Positions 9,600 to 21,326 of a stretch of 64,000 bases of DNA are shown here, in pieces; the first letter of the stretch is position 1, and each line of letters starts with the position of its first letter. The position numbers and the translations under genes were made by a program. Below the pieces are notes generated by a model that searched no databases, was not told the origin of the DNA, and saw only the letters and a program-made list of their open reading frames with translations. The stretch covers positions 73,406 through 137,405 of the forward strand of contig QKWP01000353.1 of NCBI GenBank assembly GCA_003550325.1, in the 5' to 3' direction. This DNA is from Gigaspora rosea. Its lineage: Eukaryota; Glomeromycota; Glomeromycetes; Diversisporales; Gigasporaceae.

Positions 9600-10551
9600 C
9601 TTATTTTTGTATGTTCAGCTTTTTTCAACCGCCTGAAATAAGATTGACTCAGGCAGCAATTAAAAAATGTGCGTGGCATTCATAGGCAAAAGCTTGCTGA
9701 TTGGTTAGTATAGATCAACTAACTAGCTAATTAATGCTAATTTAAAAATTACTTTACATGAGTAAAAGTCATTTTTAGCTTCAAAAGGATGCTAAAAAGT
9801 TAACTTTAAAAATAAGATCTAATAAAGATTTTTATTGCTTAGTAATGATTTTACATAAGCAATGCTTTCCAACATCATATAATTGGATAATATTCATGTG
9901 CAGATCTAAAATCAATCCAATAAATCGAATTCCTTCCTATCATATAATGAACATCAAAGCAATATGAATACAGTGTCAAAAATACTTATTGGAAAAGTTA
10001 TTACTGTATTAAAAAAAGACAGTATATCTTTTTTAAAAATGTTTATTTAATGAATATTTCTATCTTATATAAAATAATTAATTCATATAAATTATTTTAG
10101 CAGTCGAAAAAGAGCACTGAGTACTCAGCATCATGAAATCCGAGATGTGTTAGTTTTAGCGTTAATAAACCTTTATTCCTAATCATTGTAATTATTTATC
10201 ATTGTAATAATAAGCACGCCTTGTTATAAAAAAAAGGTGTGATTAATTTTGGAACGGTATACAGTAGTATTTTCAGAAAGTTAGCTATTTTTCAAACAAA
10301 GCAATTTAAATGCAAAGTCTAAGTAATTTTACTGTAAACAAAAAATATGTTTTGTTTATAATATTTAATAAATATTTTCTAAATTATTTCATTGGTTTGA
10401 AAAAGAGCACTAAGTATTCAAATTAATCACATGACTTATTTCAGCATCCACCAGTGCTGAAATACACACGTGGCACATTCTATTTATTAGTGTTAAAACT
10501 TATAATATTGGATTTTTATATACAATTATTATAAAATTTATTATAAAATGC
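9600..10551. other. AT-rich stretch, nothing recognised
   Basis: Two stretches resembling each other (cagtcgaaaaagagcactga near 10100 and ggtttgaaaaagagcactaa near 10395) hint at an old local duplication. No gene was found. Confidence 0.3.
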
Positions 10552-10879
10552 CCTATGGTGTTGAACACCATAGGTAAATTAGATTTGCAAATTTGTGTAA
10601 CAAAACAAAAAATAAACTTTTATAAAACAAAAAATAAAGTTTAATTGCTTTAAGGTTAGGGTAAGGCCAGGGATTTTATCAGGGACATTAGTATATACAA
10701 AATTTAGCAAGTAATTTTTTTTATTATAGCCCCAAAGGCAGTTTCATAAGCAAAATTTTAAGTTATGAATGTTTTTTTAAAAAATAAACCAAAAAAACAA
10801 AATTTTATATTACACCTGATCTTAAATTTTGATTGGCTTTTCTAATAGTTTTGTGTAACATGGTGTTCAACACCATAGG
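10552..10879 (+). mobile_element. Core-family element with palindromic ends ATGGTGTTSAACACCAT (328 bp)
   Basis: The left end cctatggtgttgaacaccat and right end atggtgttcaacaccatagg are each near-perfect palindromes. The core repeats the blocks of the element at 8074 (ggttagggtaagg, aaaatttagcaagtaattt, aggcagtttcataagcaaaa, ttacacctgatcttaaattt), and the total length is the same, 328 bp. Non-coding. Confidence 0.85.
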
Positions 10880-11019
10880 TGCATTTTAGTAAACTTGTTT
10901 ATATATGCTGCTGATAATAATAGTGTATTTTTAGAATCGATTGCAAAATTTGCAAATATTGTACATTGTATCTTCATAAATATATACTTATGGTCATTTT
11001 TATATGATCTTATACCGAA

Positions 11020-11227
11020 TCTAATTTGACTTAATCTAATTTGACTTAGTCTAATTTGACTTAATCTAATTTGACTTAAACTAATTTGACTTAATCTAAT
11101 TTGACTTAAACTAATTTGACTTAATCTAATTTGACTTAATCTAATTTGACTTAATCTAATTGACTTAATCTAATTTGACTTAATCTAATTTGACTTAATC
11201 TAATTTGACTTAATCTAATTTGACTTA
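11020..11227. repeat. 16-bp satellite, 13 copies
   Basis: tctaatttgacttaat is repeated head to tail about 13 times with few substitutions (gtctaat, aactaat variants) and a 1-base deletion near 11160. Its homogeneity suggests recent expansion. Confidence 0.95.
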
Positions 11228-13935
11228 GGATATAGTATTATTATTCATTTGAGCCACATAAAAAATCGATACAAGAATATTTAATCAACTTAAATCTAAA
11301 TTTTTCAATATGTGATTATTTATTAACAACCCGTATAATTAGAAGTAAAATAAAACATCCATACATGATGATTAAATAAACTTATAGATCCATATATCTG
11401 TATATTTTTAGTTTAATTAAACTTTTTCCATACATTTCATAATCTCAATAAGGACGATCTAAACTATCTTAATAACTGTTAACCTAAAGTCAATAAGATT
11501 TTTTTATTTTAATTTTACGAATCCAATATTCTACTGAAATTAACAAAACGCCGATCATAACGAACTTTCATGATTATTAGCATCTGATATCTAAACAAAT
11601 TCAACTATTCCTTAATGTTAATATGTATTCCAGACAAGTTTGCCTGGAATATAGTATGATAAATATTCAGGACCAACAAACCAAAATATTGTAAGCATTA
11701 TTGTACCTTAATTATTGAAATAAAAGTGTATGCGTACGTACATATCGGGGTTTTTTTAGATAGGGAATCGTCGATGTTAAACTCGACTTTCATAATTTTT
11801 ATTAAATAACAATTATTAGTAATTTTATAATAAAAAATCAAATTCACAGAGAGCTTACCTACTGCAGAGCATGCACTAAAACAAGAAATTCTTATATTAA
11901 AATTGTTGCTCAAAAATTTTTAGATCTTTAGGCTAAAAAAAATTGAAGCCATGCCTGAAGATTTTTTTTTTTTGTCCAGAATAGAGATTAACCGGTTTAA
12001 AAATTTTTAGATTGAATTAAATGCCTAAGAATTACATATTGAAATCGATTTAAAAACATTCATGATTGATAATTATACATAAAAACTGGAGATATAGTTA
12101 TCTTAAATTGCTTAAAAAAGAGTAACGCTATATCGATATCAAAAATTGATACTTCGATAATTGTTTATTTTTTCAGTCAAATCACTGCTTTATAGTCGCG
12201 ACTCCGTTTGATTGCCCTATTCATTACCGAAACGTAGTTTCTGAAAATTCGGAAAATTAATACGCGTATTCAAATTCGCAAAATTAAATACAAACTGCAA
12301 TAATAATGATGATGATGATAATAATAATAATAAAAAGTTGCAGAAAAAATTCAAAAAAAGTTAAAAAGTAAAAGATATTCCTAAAAAGTAGCTTTGTCTC
12401 ATAAACTACATTTTTAAATAGATAGGCAAATTTTAATTACTACTAAATAATCTGATTTGAATGCATAACTTGATAAATATCGCGTCAAAATAATTTATGT
12501 GATACTATAAGAATGATGGAAAATAGAATTTTAGGTTAGAAGCATAAGAAGAAGTTCAACAAAAATTCATATTGTGTGAAAATTTGGTCTTCATATTGGT
12601 ATTAGCTAATTTAGCGATAAAATACATCAAATAGATCATGGTTGTTGAATATTTTAAACTGCTTTTCTATTTAACCATGTTCAATTACTTCGATGACTAC
12701 TCACCGAAACAGTATCATATCAATCTCATTTATCAAAAAACTTTTTTAGATTCAAAAACTGTTTTTTAAAACGGCAAATTTTATAAATTAAACATCCCTA
12801 AATGAATAAAATTAAATCTAAACTCTGTAAATTGAACATGGTAACCAATCAATCTCGTTTATCAAAAAATTTTTTAAAAAATTACTTTACAAATATGAAG
12901 AAACGCAACTTCATAAATTAGTCATTTCCAAAAAAAAAAGCAGTTCCCAAATATAAATGACCCTTGTCGATCATCCATCACTCCAAAAAGCAAAATTCTC
13001 GAATAAATCTAATTATTTTGTTTAAAAAAACAAAGTTTTTCCAACTTCTTTGATTTTCATTTATCTAATGTTGTATCTAGAAATATACAAGAATTAGCTA
13101 TAAGTTTAGCCGAATAATATTAGGAATTTCTGTTGGCTATTTATGCTAATTACAAGAAATAATAATTTGCAATTATAAGTTATAAAAAGTTTTGAACTTC
13201 TAAAAATATTCCTAAACATCGAAACTGATCATATATTAAGAAATTTTCACACAACATTTGAAAAATATATTACTATCCTTCCTAGTTACGACCCAAAAAA
13301 TTCTTAATTATGTATTTAAATTTAAAATTGACTATGATAAGACAGAAATGACTTGTATAAAACTATCTTTTTTCTATAGATATTCTTACAATTATTAGAA
13401 ACGATTTACTAAAAAAATATTTAAAAATAATTTTTTCAATTCTATTTTCAAGTAAATTATAATGTACACTTGAACAATCAACATACGGAATATCTATTTT
13501 TTTTTCAAATAAAAAATTAAAAATAAAAAAAAAACAAAAACGAAGTACTGTATTAGGATGATAGTTATTCAATGTCTTTAGCTTCAAACCCTTCAAGTTT
13601 TGTAATATCTTTTAATCAAGTCAACAGAATTTAAAATTGCGAATGTAAAATTGATGGTTTGTCAGTGAGTTTAGTTTATCGCAATCGATTTTTATTTTTT
13701 TTTTATTTTTTATTTTTTATTTTTATTATTTGATATTTTTTATTTTTTTTTTTATTTTTTATTTTAAATCTACGTTACATCATATTTTTTGCTTTATTGG
13801 ATGATTACAAGAATTCTCATTGGTTAAAATAAAATAAAACCGAATTGATATATTATCAACCGGATATAAACTGGTTACTAATAAAACTGGTTAATATCCA
13901 ACCGATTTACTATTGAATTATAACCAGTTCCGATC
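11228..13935. other. Long AT-rich region without recognised genes
   Basis: It holds a small aatgatgatgatgataat microsatellite near 12302, a partial local repeat (caatctcatttatcaaaaaa near 12720 and again near 12850), and T-rich low complexity near 13690-13765. Short minus frames (11698-11913, 13363-13596) are composition artefacts. Confidence 0.35.
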
Positions 13936-13939
13936 TCAA

Positions 13940-15485
13940 CACCCAACTCATTAATTTCTAAATTTAAATAACGTAGTGTTTTTGCATAAAGCAACAGCCA
14001 ATAGTTCTCCTGCTAATTCACCCAAGCCATTATCAATTAAATCTAACTTAATTGAAGTAGTATTTTTGTATAAAGCATCAACCAGTGCTTTTCCTGCCAA
14101 TTCATCCAACCCATTATTTCCTAAATGTAAATAAAGAGCGTAGTATTTTTACATAAAACATCAGCCAATGATTTTCCTGCTGATTTACCCAAACCATTAA
14201 AATTTAAATTTAAATTTTTTATGTAGTATTTTTGCCAGTGCTTTTCCCGCTAATTCACCCAACAAATTACTTTCTAAATTTAAATAACGTAACTTAGTAT
14301 TTTTGCAAAAAGCATCAGCCAGTGCTTTTCCCAAATTAAATCTAAATTAGTTAGTTAACGTGGTATTTTTGCATAAAAGCCCCAGCCAGTGTTTTTGATC
14401 CACCCAACTTATTCCAACTTAAATCTAAATTAGTTAGCTTAGTATTTTTGCATTAAGCTCCAGCCAATGCTTTTCCTGCTGATACACCAGATTAGTCCCT
14501 AAATCATAATTTGTTAAAGTAGTATTTTTGCATAAAGCATCAGCCAGTGCCTTTTCTGCTAATTCATCCAAGTTATTACCTCTAAATTTAAATTTGTTAA
14601 CGCATTATTTATGCATAAAGCTTCAACAAGTTTTTTTCCTACTTAATCACCCAGCAAACAATTTTCTAAATTTAATTTAGTTAAGGTGATATTTTTGCAC
14701 AAAGTTTCAGCCAGTGCCTTTACTATTGATTCACCCAACTGAATATCATATAGGTTTAAATCAGTTAAAGTAGTATTTTTGCATAAAGCATCAGCCAGTG
14801 CTTTCCCTGCTGATTCATCCAACTTATTATTACTTAAGTCTAAATCAGTTAACACAGTATTTTTGTATAAAGTTTCTGCCAGTGCTTTTCCTGCTGATTT
14901 ACCTAAGTTATTATTAAATAAATGCAAATTAGTTAAAGCTATTTTATTGCATAAAGCTTCAGCTAATGCTTTTCCTGCTGAATCACCCAACTCATAATGA
15001 ATTCAATTTAATTAATTAACGTAGTATTTTTGCATAAAGCTTCAGCCAGTGCTTTTCCTGCTGATTCACCTAGTCTATTACAACCTAAATCTAAATTAGT
15101 TAGCATAACATTTTTGCATAAAGCTTCTGCCAGTGCTTCTCCTGCTTTATTACCTAATTTATTATTACGTAAATTTAAGTGCTTAAGAGCAATGTTCTTG
15201 GACAGAGCCATAGCTAGTGTTATTCCTGCTTCATCACCCAGATAATTGGTTGCTAAATTTAAATCAGTCAGTGCGTTATTATTGCATAGAGCCATAGCTA
15301 TTCCTTGCCCTGCCCATTGCATAATTCTTTATCACCTAAACTTAGGCAAGTCATTGTGAGATTTGTATGTAGATCTTCAACTAGAACTTTTCCCGCATCA
15401 TAACTTAGCCTATCATGATTCAAATATATATTACTCAAATTTATAATCTTATCGATGGCTTCTGCTATTGGTAATGTATAAGGCT
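13940..15485 (-). pseudogene. Leucine-rich repeat (RNI/NLRC3-like, 28-residue unit) gene relic
   Basis: The minus strand encodes about 17 copies of a 28-residue unit of the form L-x-x-L-x-L-x-x-N-x-L-G-x-x-A-G-x-A-L-A-E-A-L-C-K-N (84 bases per repeat), characteristic of ribonuclease-inhibitor type LRRs. Two open stretches survive, 15322-15008 (104 codons) and 14990-14643 (115 codons), separated by stops; outside them the repeats shift frame repeatedly. An N-terminal flank around 15480-15340 (YTLPIAEAIDKIINLSNIYL) is in another frame. Such repeats form curved protein-binding surfaces. No NACHT or other effector domain is visible. It is a decayed gene, or a stretch very prone to sequencing error. 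Confidence 0.85.
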
Positions 15486-15489
15486 GTGA

Positions 15490-15984
15490 GCATAATATTT
15501 CTTTTTAATTAGTTGATGTTAATTTATAAATTCATTAGTGAGTAATAGATTCATATTCAAGCAAGAGTGCAGGTTAAATTTTAAATAATATGATTAATGA
15601 TACTTTGGTGATTGAATATAGACATTCAGTTTAGTAGCAAAGTTATACACACCATTATTGATCTCTTATAAATGTAATGTCTTAAATAAGTCAAGCGATA
15701 TGTGAACGATAAATAATTAAATATTATATTTAAACCTACTATAATCTTCTTCATTTGATAAAGATTCGATTGTCTTTTTTTTTTGAAATTTGAGGGTTTG
15801 ATGTTGAATTTAGATTGCTAATGTTTTTAAAAAATTCAGAACTTTATATCCATATAATTAGATACAAAGACAAAGTAACTATTCAATACGTAGATAACGA
15901 ATATATTTTTTACATAACATTACTGAATCACTGTCAATGTTTGAAAAAATTTTACAGAGCCTGACGCAGAAAATCTAAAACTTT
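15490..15984. other. AT-rich spacer between LRR and kinase relics
   Basis: I see no coding or repeat structure here. Confidence 0.3.
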
Positions 15985-17285
15985 GAAAGCAAAGAATTAA
16001 TTGCAGGTTTTAATAATTTGCCGTGGGTTTTAGAATGAGAATGCATAAGTTTAACAATGAATTTCTCGGACTTAAGTTGTTCTTGTCGTTTATTTTCTGC
16101 TTCTATAAAAATTTTGTCTACTTTCCAATAATTAAAATTTATTTCATTATATATTTCACTTATAGACGGCCTCTCTAAAGGCTCTGTACACTAATATTTT
16201 TGCATTAATAGTCCAGTTGCGGTGTATCCTCTGTAATCACTGGACGTGATCCATCGCATTTATTAGGGACGACATTCAGATGTATGTTCCCACATAATCA
16301 TTCCTAAACTGTAAATATCTGAACTAAATGAATTGTTTTTTCATGAATCTTCAGGTGCGACATATGGTATAATCCCATATATTTCTGGATTTACGGACTT
16401 TCTTTTGCTGGCCAACTAAATCCTAATAAAGGACTCAGTATAGACAGATTCATGTATTTTCACTTTATCTATTAATATGTTTCCATCGTGTATATTGCGG
16501 TGTATGATTTTATTTTCATGAATCCATTTAATGCCTGTAACAATGTTCCTAAGAAAACTTAGTTTCATTTCCTAAGTAATATTTTTTAAAATCACTTCAT
16601 AAATATTCATTCAAACTTCCATGAGACATATAAGACATAACAAATATATAATCATTTGTATATGGATCTTATGATACTCCAAAGCATTGAACAATTGACA
16701 TTTGTTGGAATTAGGCTGATTTTAACAATATTTTGTAACTACAAAAAAAAATGATTTGAACTTTTTATAATAATCCATTAAAACTAAATTAGGTTAAATG
16801 CTTAAATTCATTTATTTATATCCATACCTCTTTTAAGAATGCAGAGTTAATGTTAGAGGAATATTTAAGAATCTTTAACACAACAGTTGCATTTTCTTTC
16901 CGACCAAATTCTCTTTTAAAACCATGTAAATGATTTAATCAACCATTTGTCCATGCAGCAGTAAAGACTTCACTAAAACCACCTGATCCAATTTGCTTTA
17001 TGTCTGCAAAGTCTTTGAATGGGGTCCACTCTAATCTATATTTAAGTTGTTTATTATGCGTTGACTTCAGTAAATTATCAATATCTTGATTAACTATATT
17101 AATATTTAAGAATCGTGGTGCATTATAACAATCAGTACATAACTTATTATTTTCATATTTAAGGTTTACTTTTCTAGTTGATACATTTAGTTTGTTTAGA
17201 ATTGCAACAAGTGCATAGTTTATTAGGTTTAAGTTGTCGATTTTACCGCAGTTTACGCATTTATAATAATTAAATTTATTTTATG
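15985..17285 (-). pseudogene. Protein kinase with N-terminal CxxC/CxxC ribbon, disrupted
   Basis: From 17260 the minus strand reads YYKCVNCGKIDNLN, then KLCTDCYNAPRFL (a CxxC...CxxC ribbon), a linker IVNQDIDNLLKSTH, then the kinase start LEWTPFKDFADIKQIGSGGF with the glycine loop GSGGFSEV and a VVLKILK lysine motif. The exon ends at AFLKE before GT (16827-16826). The second part has MSYMSHGSLNEYL, IIHRNIHDGNIL (catalytic loop with N in place of the usual HRD aspartate), IPYVAPE, and a C-terminal EAENKRQEQLKSEKFI tail. An in-frame TGA follows the TNG of exon 1, and frameshifts and stops break the catalytic half; the DFG block is lost. The layout matches tyrosine-kinase-like proteins expanded in Glomeromycotina. 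It is non-functional as read. Confidence 0.8.
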
Positions 17286-17365
17286 TGATCTAATCACTGA
17301 ATCTGTAAAGTGAAAGAACAGACACAAGATTAGATTCACTTGCTAATATATATTTTATAAATAGG

Positions 17366-17582
17366 GTGAATGGACAAATGAGACCTTTGATGGTGATGAC
17401 GATGTTAAAAAATTCTTAGTTGAGGGAAAATGTCCACAATCATGGATTTCATATAAAGAATTTATCGTTATCAAAAATATAGGACAAGGCGGGGTATTTT
17501 ACGCCATATGGCTAGATAAAAAACATAATATTGGGAGAAACGTATCACTCAAAGTGCCCCAAGCGGAATCATATAATTCTTA
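17366..17582 (+). pseudogene. Isolated kinase N-lobe fragment
   Basis: An open frame without a starting ATG encodes ...SWISYKEFIVIKNIGQGG, then VFYAIWLDKKHNIGRNVSLKV and stops at TAG (17580-17582). The pattern W-I-x-Y-x-E-F...I-G-x-G-G followed by VSLKV is the glycine loop and beta-3 lysine of the same kinase family. It is on the opposite strand to the neighbouring kinases, about 100 bases from the relic at 15985-17285. No catalytic half follows. Probably a truncated duplicate. Confidence 0.65.
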
Positions 17583-17639
17583 GATTTAAAAGTTTTTTAA
17601 TCAATAAATTTTATTCTTGTATATTTTATAATTTCGAAT

Positions 17640-20090
17640 AATATTAAAAAGTTAAATTGAGATTGAACCTTATAATATTTTTGTATTATGTAAAGTATTT
17701 TTATTTAAGCATCTAAATTTGCATAAATAATAAAATCGTTATTTTGATCGCAAAAACAAATTGAATAGTATAATAAATCAATATTTAATATATTTTTTGA
17801 TACTATTAAAGAACTGGATAATTTTATTAAGACCCAAATACAAGACTTAATAATCCCACCAATAAAGCTTAATAATCCAAATAATAACTCTTAAATTCTT
17901 AATAGTACATAGTAATATTAATTGATTGTTAAACATCATCTGGAATTTCTATAATATCCGCAGGTTTACTAATTTTCAGTTTTGATAGACTTTTGTTAAT
18001 TTCTGTTATATTATAAGGTTTACTTGAATATACGTTTTTTATATTTTCTTTAATTGATGACAATTTTTTATTAATCTCATCACTTTCTAAAAATTGACTT
18101 TTAATTTTATTTTCGATTTTCCTTCCAATATCTAGAATATCTAGCAACCATGAATTCAGTTTAACAATTATTTCACCAGATGTTGGACGTTTTTCTGGAT
18201 CCGAATCCATGCATTGGTTTGCTAATTCAATATAACAATCAGGAATTCCTGGTCTAAATTTGGGCCGTAGTCCTTTACAAATTTTTATTGCAAGAACGTC
18301 ATCAAATTCATAATCATTAAAAGGTCTTTGACCAGTTGTTATTTCTACCATGATTATTCCGAATGAATAAACATCTGAAGCTTGAGTATATGGTTGTTTT
18401 TGAAAGAGTTCCGGTGCAATATAAGGTAAAACTCCATGAATACATTCTTCTTGTTCCTTTTCATCAAGCGGTTTTGATAATCCTAGATCGGTAATATATG
18501 CTTTATAATCTTCTTTCAATAGAATATTTCCAGGATGAAGATCTCGATGTAAATATTTTTCAGAATGAATACGATCAAGATTGATATAATATCACGGAGA
18601 ATTTTCAATTTGAGTTTCCATTTAAATTTAAAGATATCAGTAAGGTTTTTGCTTAATGATCCGTATTTTGCATAACTAAGCACTAAAATGTAATCATTTG
18701 TTTTTTCATCTATTGATATTCCTAAATATTGATTTAAACTATGGCAAGCTTTCAACTAAAAAACAAAATAAATAAATATATTTATTCAAATATAATTTTT
18801 AAAATAAAATAATATTCAAAAATATTAATATAATACCTCTTTTATAAATGGTTCTCTATTTTTATTGGAATCTTTTACAAACTTAATTGCCACTTCTTCA
18901 TGTGTTCCATAGTTATTTAAATATTTTGTTTTGAAAACGGTAGAAAAGCCTCCTTTACCTATTTCTTCAACATTTTCAAATTTTTCAAATGGTATCCAAT
19001 GAAAATATTCGTTTTTTTTTGATAATAGAAGCTTGTTCAGTAATAGCTGATTTTAAATACCATTCAAAAGCAATATCTATATTCTTTTCAACAATGAGTC
19101 CTTTTTGATAAAATTTGCCAACCTCGTACATTCCATCAGCGAGTCCCATCTCTCCTGATTTTTTATAATACTCGAACGCTTTGCATTCATCTTTTATGAC
19201 TCCTTCTCCATAATGATAACAAAATCCTACATTATACGTCCCCATTGCAAACCCCATATCAGCAGACTTTTTATAATATTCGTATGCTTTATATTTATCC
19301 TCTTTAACTCCAATTCCATCATTATAGCAACTACCGACATCATTTGCTCCTTGAACATCACCCATGTCAGCAGATTTTTGAAGATATTCGAATGCCTTAC
19401 GTTCATTCATTTCGACTCCGATACCAAATCGATAACAATTTCCAACTGTTCTTATTCCCTTAACATCTCCCATCTCTGCAGATTTTAGATAACATTCGAA
19501 TGCTTTCTTTTCGTCCTTTTCTACTCCAGCTCCTCCATTATAACATGCACCGAGTGCAAATATATCTCCCATGTTTGCTGCTTTTTGATAATACATGATT
19601 GCTTTACGCATATTCGTTTCAACACCGATACCATAATTATAACAGTATCCAACATTACACGTTCCAGCTGCATCACCCATCTCTGCGGATTTTTGGTAAT
19701 AAACAAATGCTTTATATAAATCCCTTTCAACTCCGATTCCATAATAATAACAATTTCCAACATTGCACGTTCCAGTAGCGTTCCCCATCTCGTCATCTTT
19801 AAGATATAATTCAAATGTCTTACATTCATCCTTCTCTATGCTAATACCTTTTTGATTATTATCAACAAGCTTATCAATTTCTGAAGATATATATTGGCCC
19901 ATGTTGAAGGTTTAAACGTAAAAGATTAGTTTGTCAATTTGAATTTAAAGTTCAAACTATAAATTTTTTTAAGTAATAGAGTAATACAATCTATAACAAT
20001 TCGCGGATTGAACTTTACACAAAATCATATGAATCGTACAGATCACAACCTGCACTAGGTGTCACAAAACGCAGACTAATTAATGTCGGT
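17640..20090. repeat. Segmental duplication, copy A
   Basis: This block matches 49910-52470 in the same orientation: the Sel1-kinase gene, its 81-nt intron, about 250 bases of 3' sequence (aaattgagattgaaccttat shared) and the 5' flank (acacaaaatcatatg and gactaattaat shared). Similarity looks high in coding parts and lower outside. Confidence 0.8.
17929..19902 (-). pseudogene. Sel1-repeat protein kinase, copy A, two frameshifts
   Basis: From ATG at 19902 the first 290 or so codons hold one partial and seven full Sel1 repeats (pattern GxCNVGYCYxxGIGVExDxxKAFxYYxKSAEMGD), a helical scaffold for protein contacts. Beyond a frameshift at a 9-T run near 19012 the kinase starts: HWIPFEKFENVEEIGKGGF, then VAIKFVKDSNKNREPFIKE. 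An 81-nt intron (18756-18836) precedes LKACHSLNQYLGISIDE. A 1-base deletion near 18583 shifts frame before YLHRDLHPGNILL. The final open part (18519-17929) contains ITDLGLSKP (DLG for DFG), PYIAPELF, DVYSFGIIMVEITTG and KRPTSGEI. All catalytic residues (HRD, N, D) are present, so it reads as a recently broken tyrosine-kinase-like gene; single-base assembly errors in homopolymers could instead explain both breaks. Confidence 0.9.
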
Positions 20091-20302
20091 TACATTGATC
20101 ATTTTATTATGATCAAATTTTTATCAATGAATTTAGAAAAATTAATAGAATATAGTTTTACTTAATTATAAAAATTTAAAGTTATCACATAAATTTTTCA
20201 CTTATTTTTCCGATTTTTTTTTAATTAAAAATTATTTGTCGAACTGTTCAAAGTAATTATGATTTTTTGTTAAAATTCTTATTAAGCTCCGATCTATATG
20301 TT
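19903..20302. other. 5' flank of Sel1-kinase copy A
   Basis: It contains acacaaaatcatatgaatcg and gactaattaatgtcgg, both with counterparts in front of copy B (52370-52470), so the upstream region was duplicated with the gene. No TATA box can be assigned with confidence in such AT-rich sequence. Confidence 0.4.
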
Positions 20303-20424
20303 TAGTGATTGGCGTCGTAATTCAAATCATGAATGTAGTAATGTAATAATTATTTACTACAAAAAGTAGTAATTGTAATAATATTTACTACATGTAGTAA
20401 ATATTATTACATGTAGTAATTATT

Positions 20425-20577
20425 ATACGAAAGGGTGAAACCCGCGCTGAGGTGATCATGTTATTGATGCGGATTTAGCTTAATTAGGGTTAGGGTACTA
20501 TTTTAGGATAGTTAGATGGAGATCTGTATCAATAACGTAACTATTTCGTCGCGGGTTTCACCCTGTCGTATTATTAT
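20425..20577. mobile_element. Short nested element with AGGGTGAAACCCGCG ends
   Basis: ttattatacgaaagggtgaa at the left and its inverse (ttcaccctgtcgtattatta) at the right bracket about 100 bases containing ttagggttagggtac. The gggtgaaaccc terminus is itself a short palindrome. Its right end is shared with 760-830. Confidence 0.65.
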
Positions 20578-20595
20578 TATTGGATTATTTAATTT

Positions 20596-20946
20596 GTAAT
20601 CGCGGTTACTGTAACCCATCCCAACATGCCAATCAAATTCTAAGATCAGGTGTAACGTTACACATTTGAAAGTCAAAACAAACGTTCGTTTTGCCAAAAA
20701 TTGCTTCAAATCAAAATTTCACATATGAAACTACCTTTCGGTTTCTAACAAAAAAAATTCCTTGCTAAATTTTAATATAACAAAGCCCTCTCTAATCCAA
20801 AGCCTTACACCAAGCCTCACTCTAACCCTAACCTTAATCGCACGGTTTTATTTTTATAGAAAGTTTGGTTTGATAGTCACGTTACACCTGATCTTAGTAT
20901 TTACGGTTATAAATTTATTCTATAACCTACGGTTAGTATTTATTAC
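20596..20946 (-). mobile_element. Core-family element nested in the hAT-type element
   Basis: On the minus strand it shows the core blocks ggttagggttagagtgag, aaaatttagcaaggaattt, ggtagtttcatatgtgaaat and ttacacctgatcttagaatt. Its ends are the near-palindromes gtaatcgcggttac (20596-20609) and taacctacggtta (20933-20945). The orientation is opposite to the copies at 8074 and 10552. Confidence 0.75.
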
Positions 20947-21326
20947 TACATGTAGTATTTATTACTACATGTAGTATTTACTACTATATGTAGTATTTGT
21001 TACTAAATATAATTATTATTATTATAAATAAATACGCTATATTTTATTTTTTTTTATTTTTATTTAAGTTTCATCAGGCATCACTAATTACTACATATTA
21101 CTACATGTAGTAAGTAATACTACATTACTACATATTACTACATGTAGTAAGTAATAATACATTACTACATATTACTACATGTAGTAAGTAATAATACATT
21201 ACTACATATTACTACACGTAGTAAGTAATTATTACAATTACGGTTTAAAAAAGACTATGTAATAATATATGTAGTAAATATAATTGTAGTAATTAGCCAT
21301 TTACGACGCCAATCACTATATATGTT

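Larger units (their letters stand above)
20303..21318. mobile_element. hAT-type element (1,016 bp) with nested insertions
   Basis: Inverted ends tagtgattggcgtcgtaa / ttacgacgccaatcacta (18 bp, hAT form TAGNG) are flanked by the perfect 8-bp direct repeat TATATGTT (20295-20302 and 21319-21326). Its own interior is reiterated tactacatgtagta palindromes. Two unrelated elements (20425-20577 and 20596-20946) lie inside it. Non-coding. Confidence 0.9.

Noticed and set aside
11020..11227. CRISPR-like array
   Set aside because: The 16-bp units are directly contiguous with no spacers; it is a simple satellite.
14779..15245. Plus-strand HKASASAFPADS-type repeat proteins
   Set aside because: Antisense reading of the LRR repeats; the minus strand shows the real LRR pattern.
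19213..19829. ORFs of 91 and 102 aa within Sel1-kinase copy A
   Set aside because: Shadows of the Sel1 repeats in other frames, caused by the regular codon pattern.
20940..21240. CRISPR-like or operator array of TACTACATGTAGTA
   Set aside because: Spacing and spacers are not unique, and the motif forms the interior of a hAT-type element with clear boundaries.
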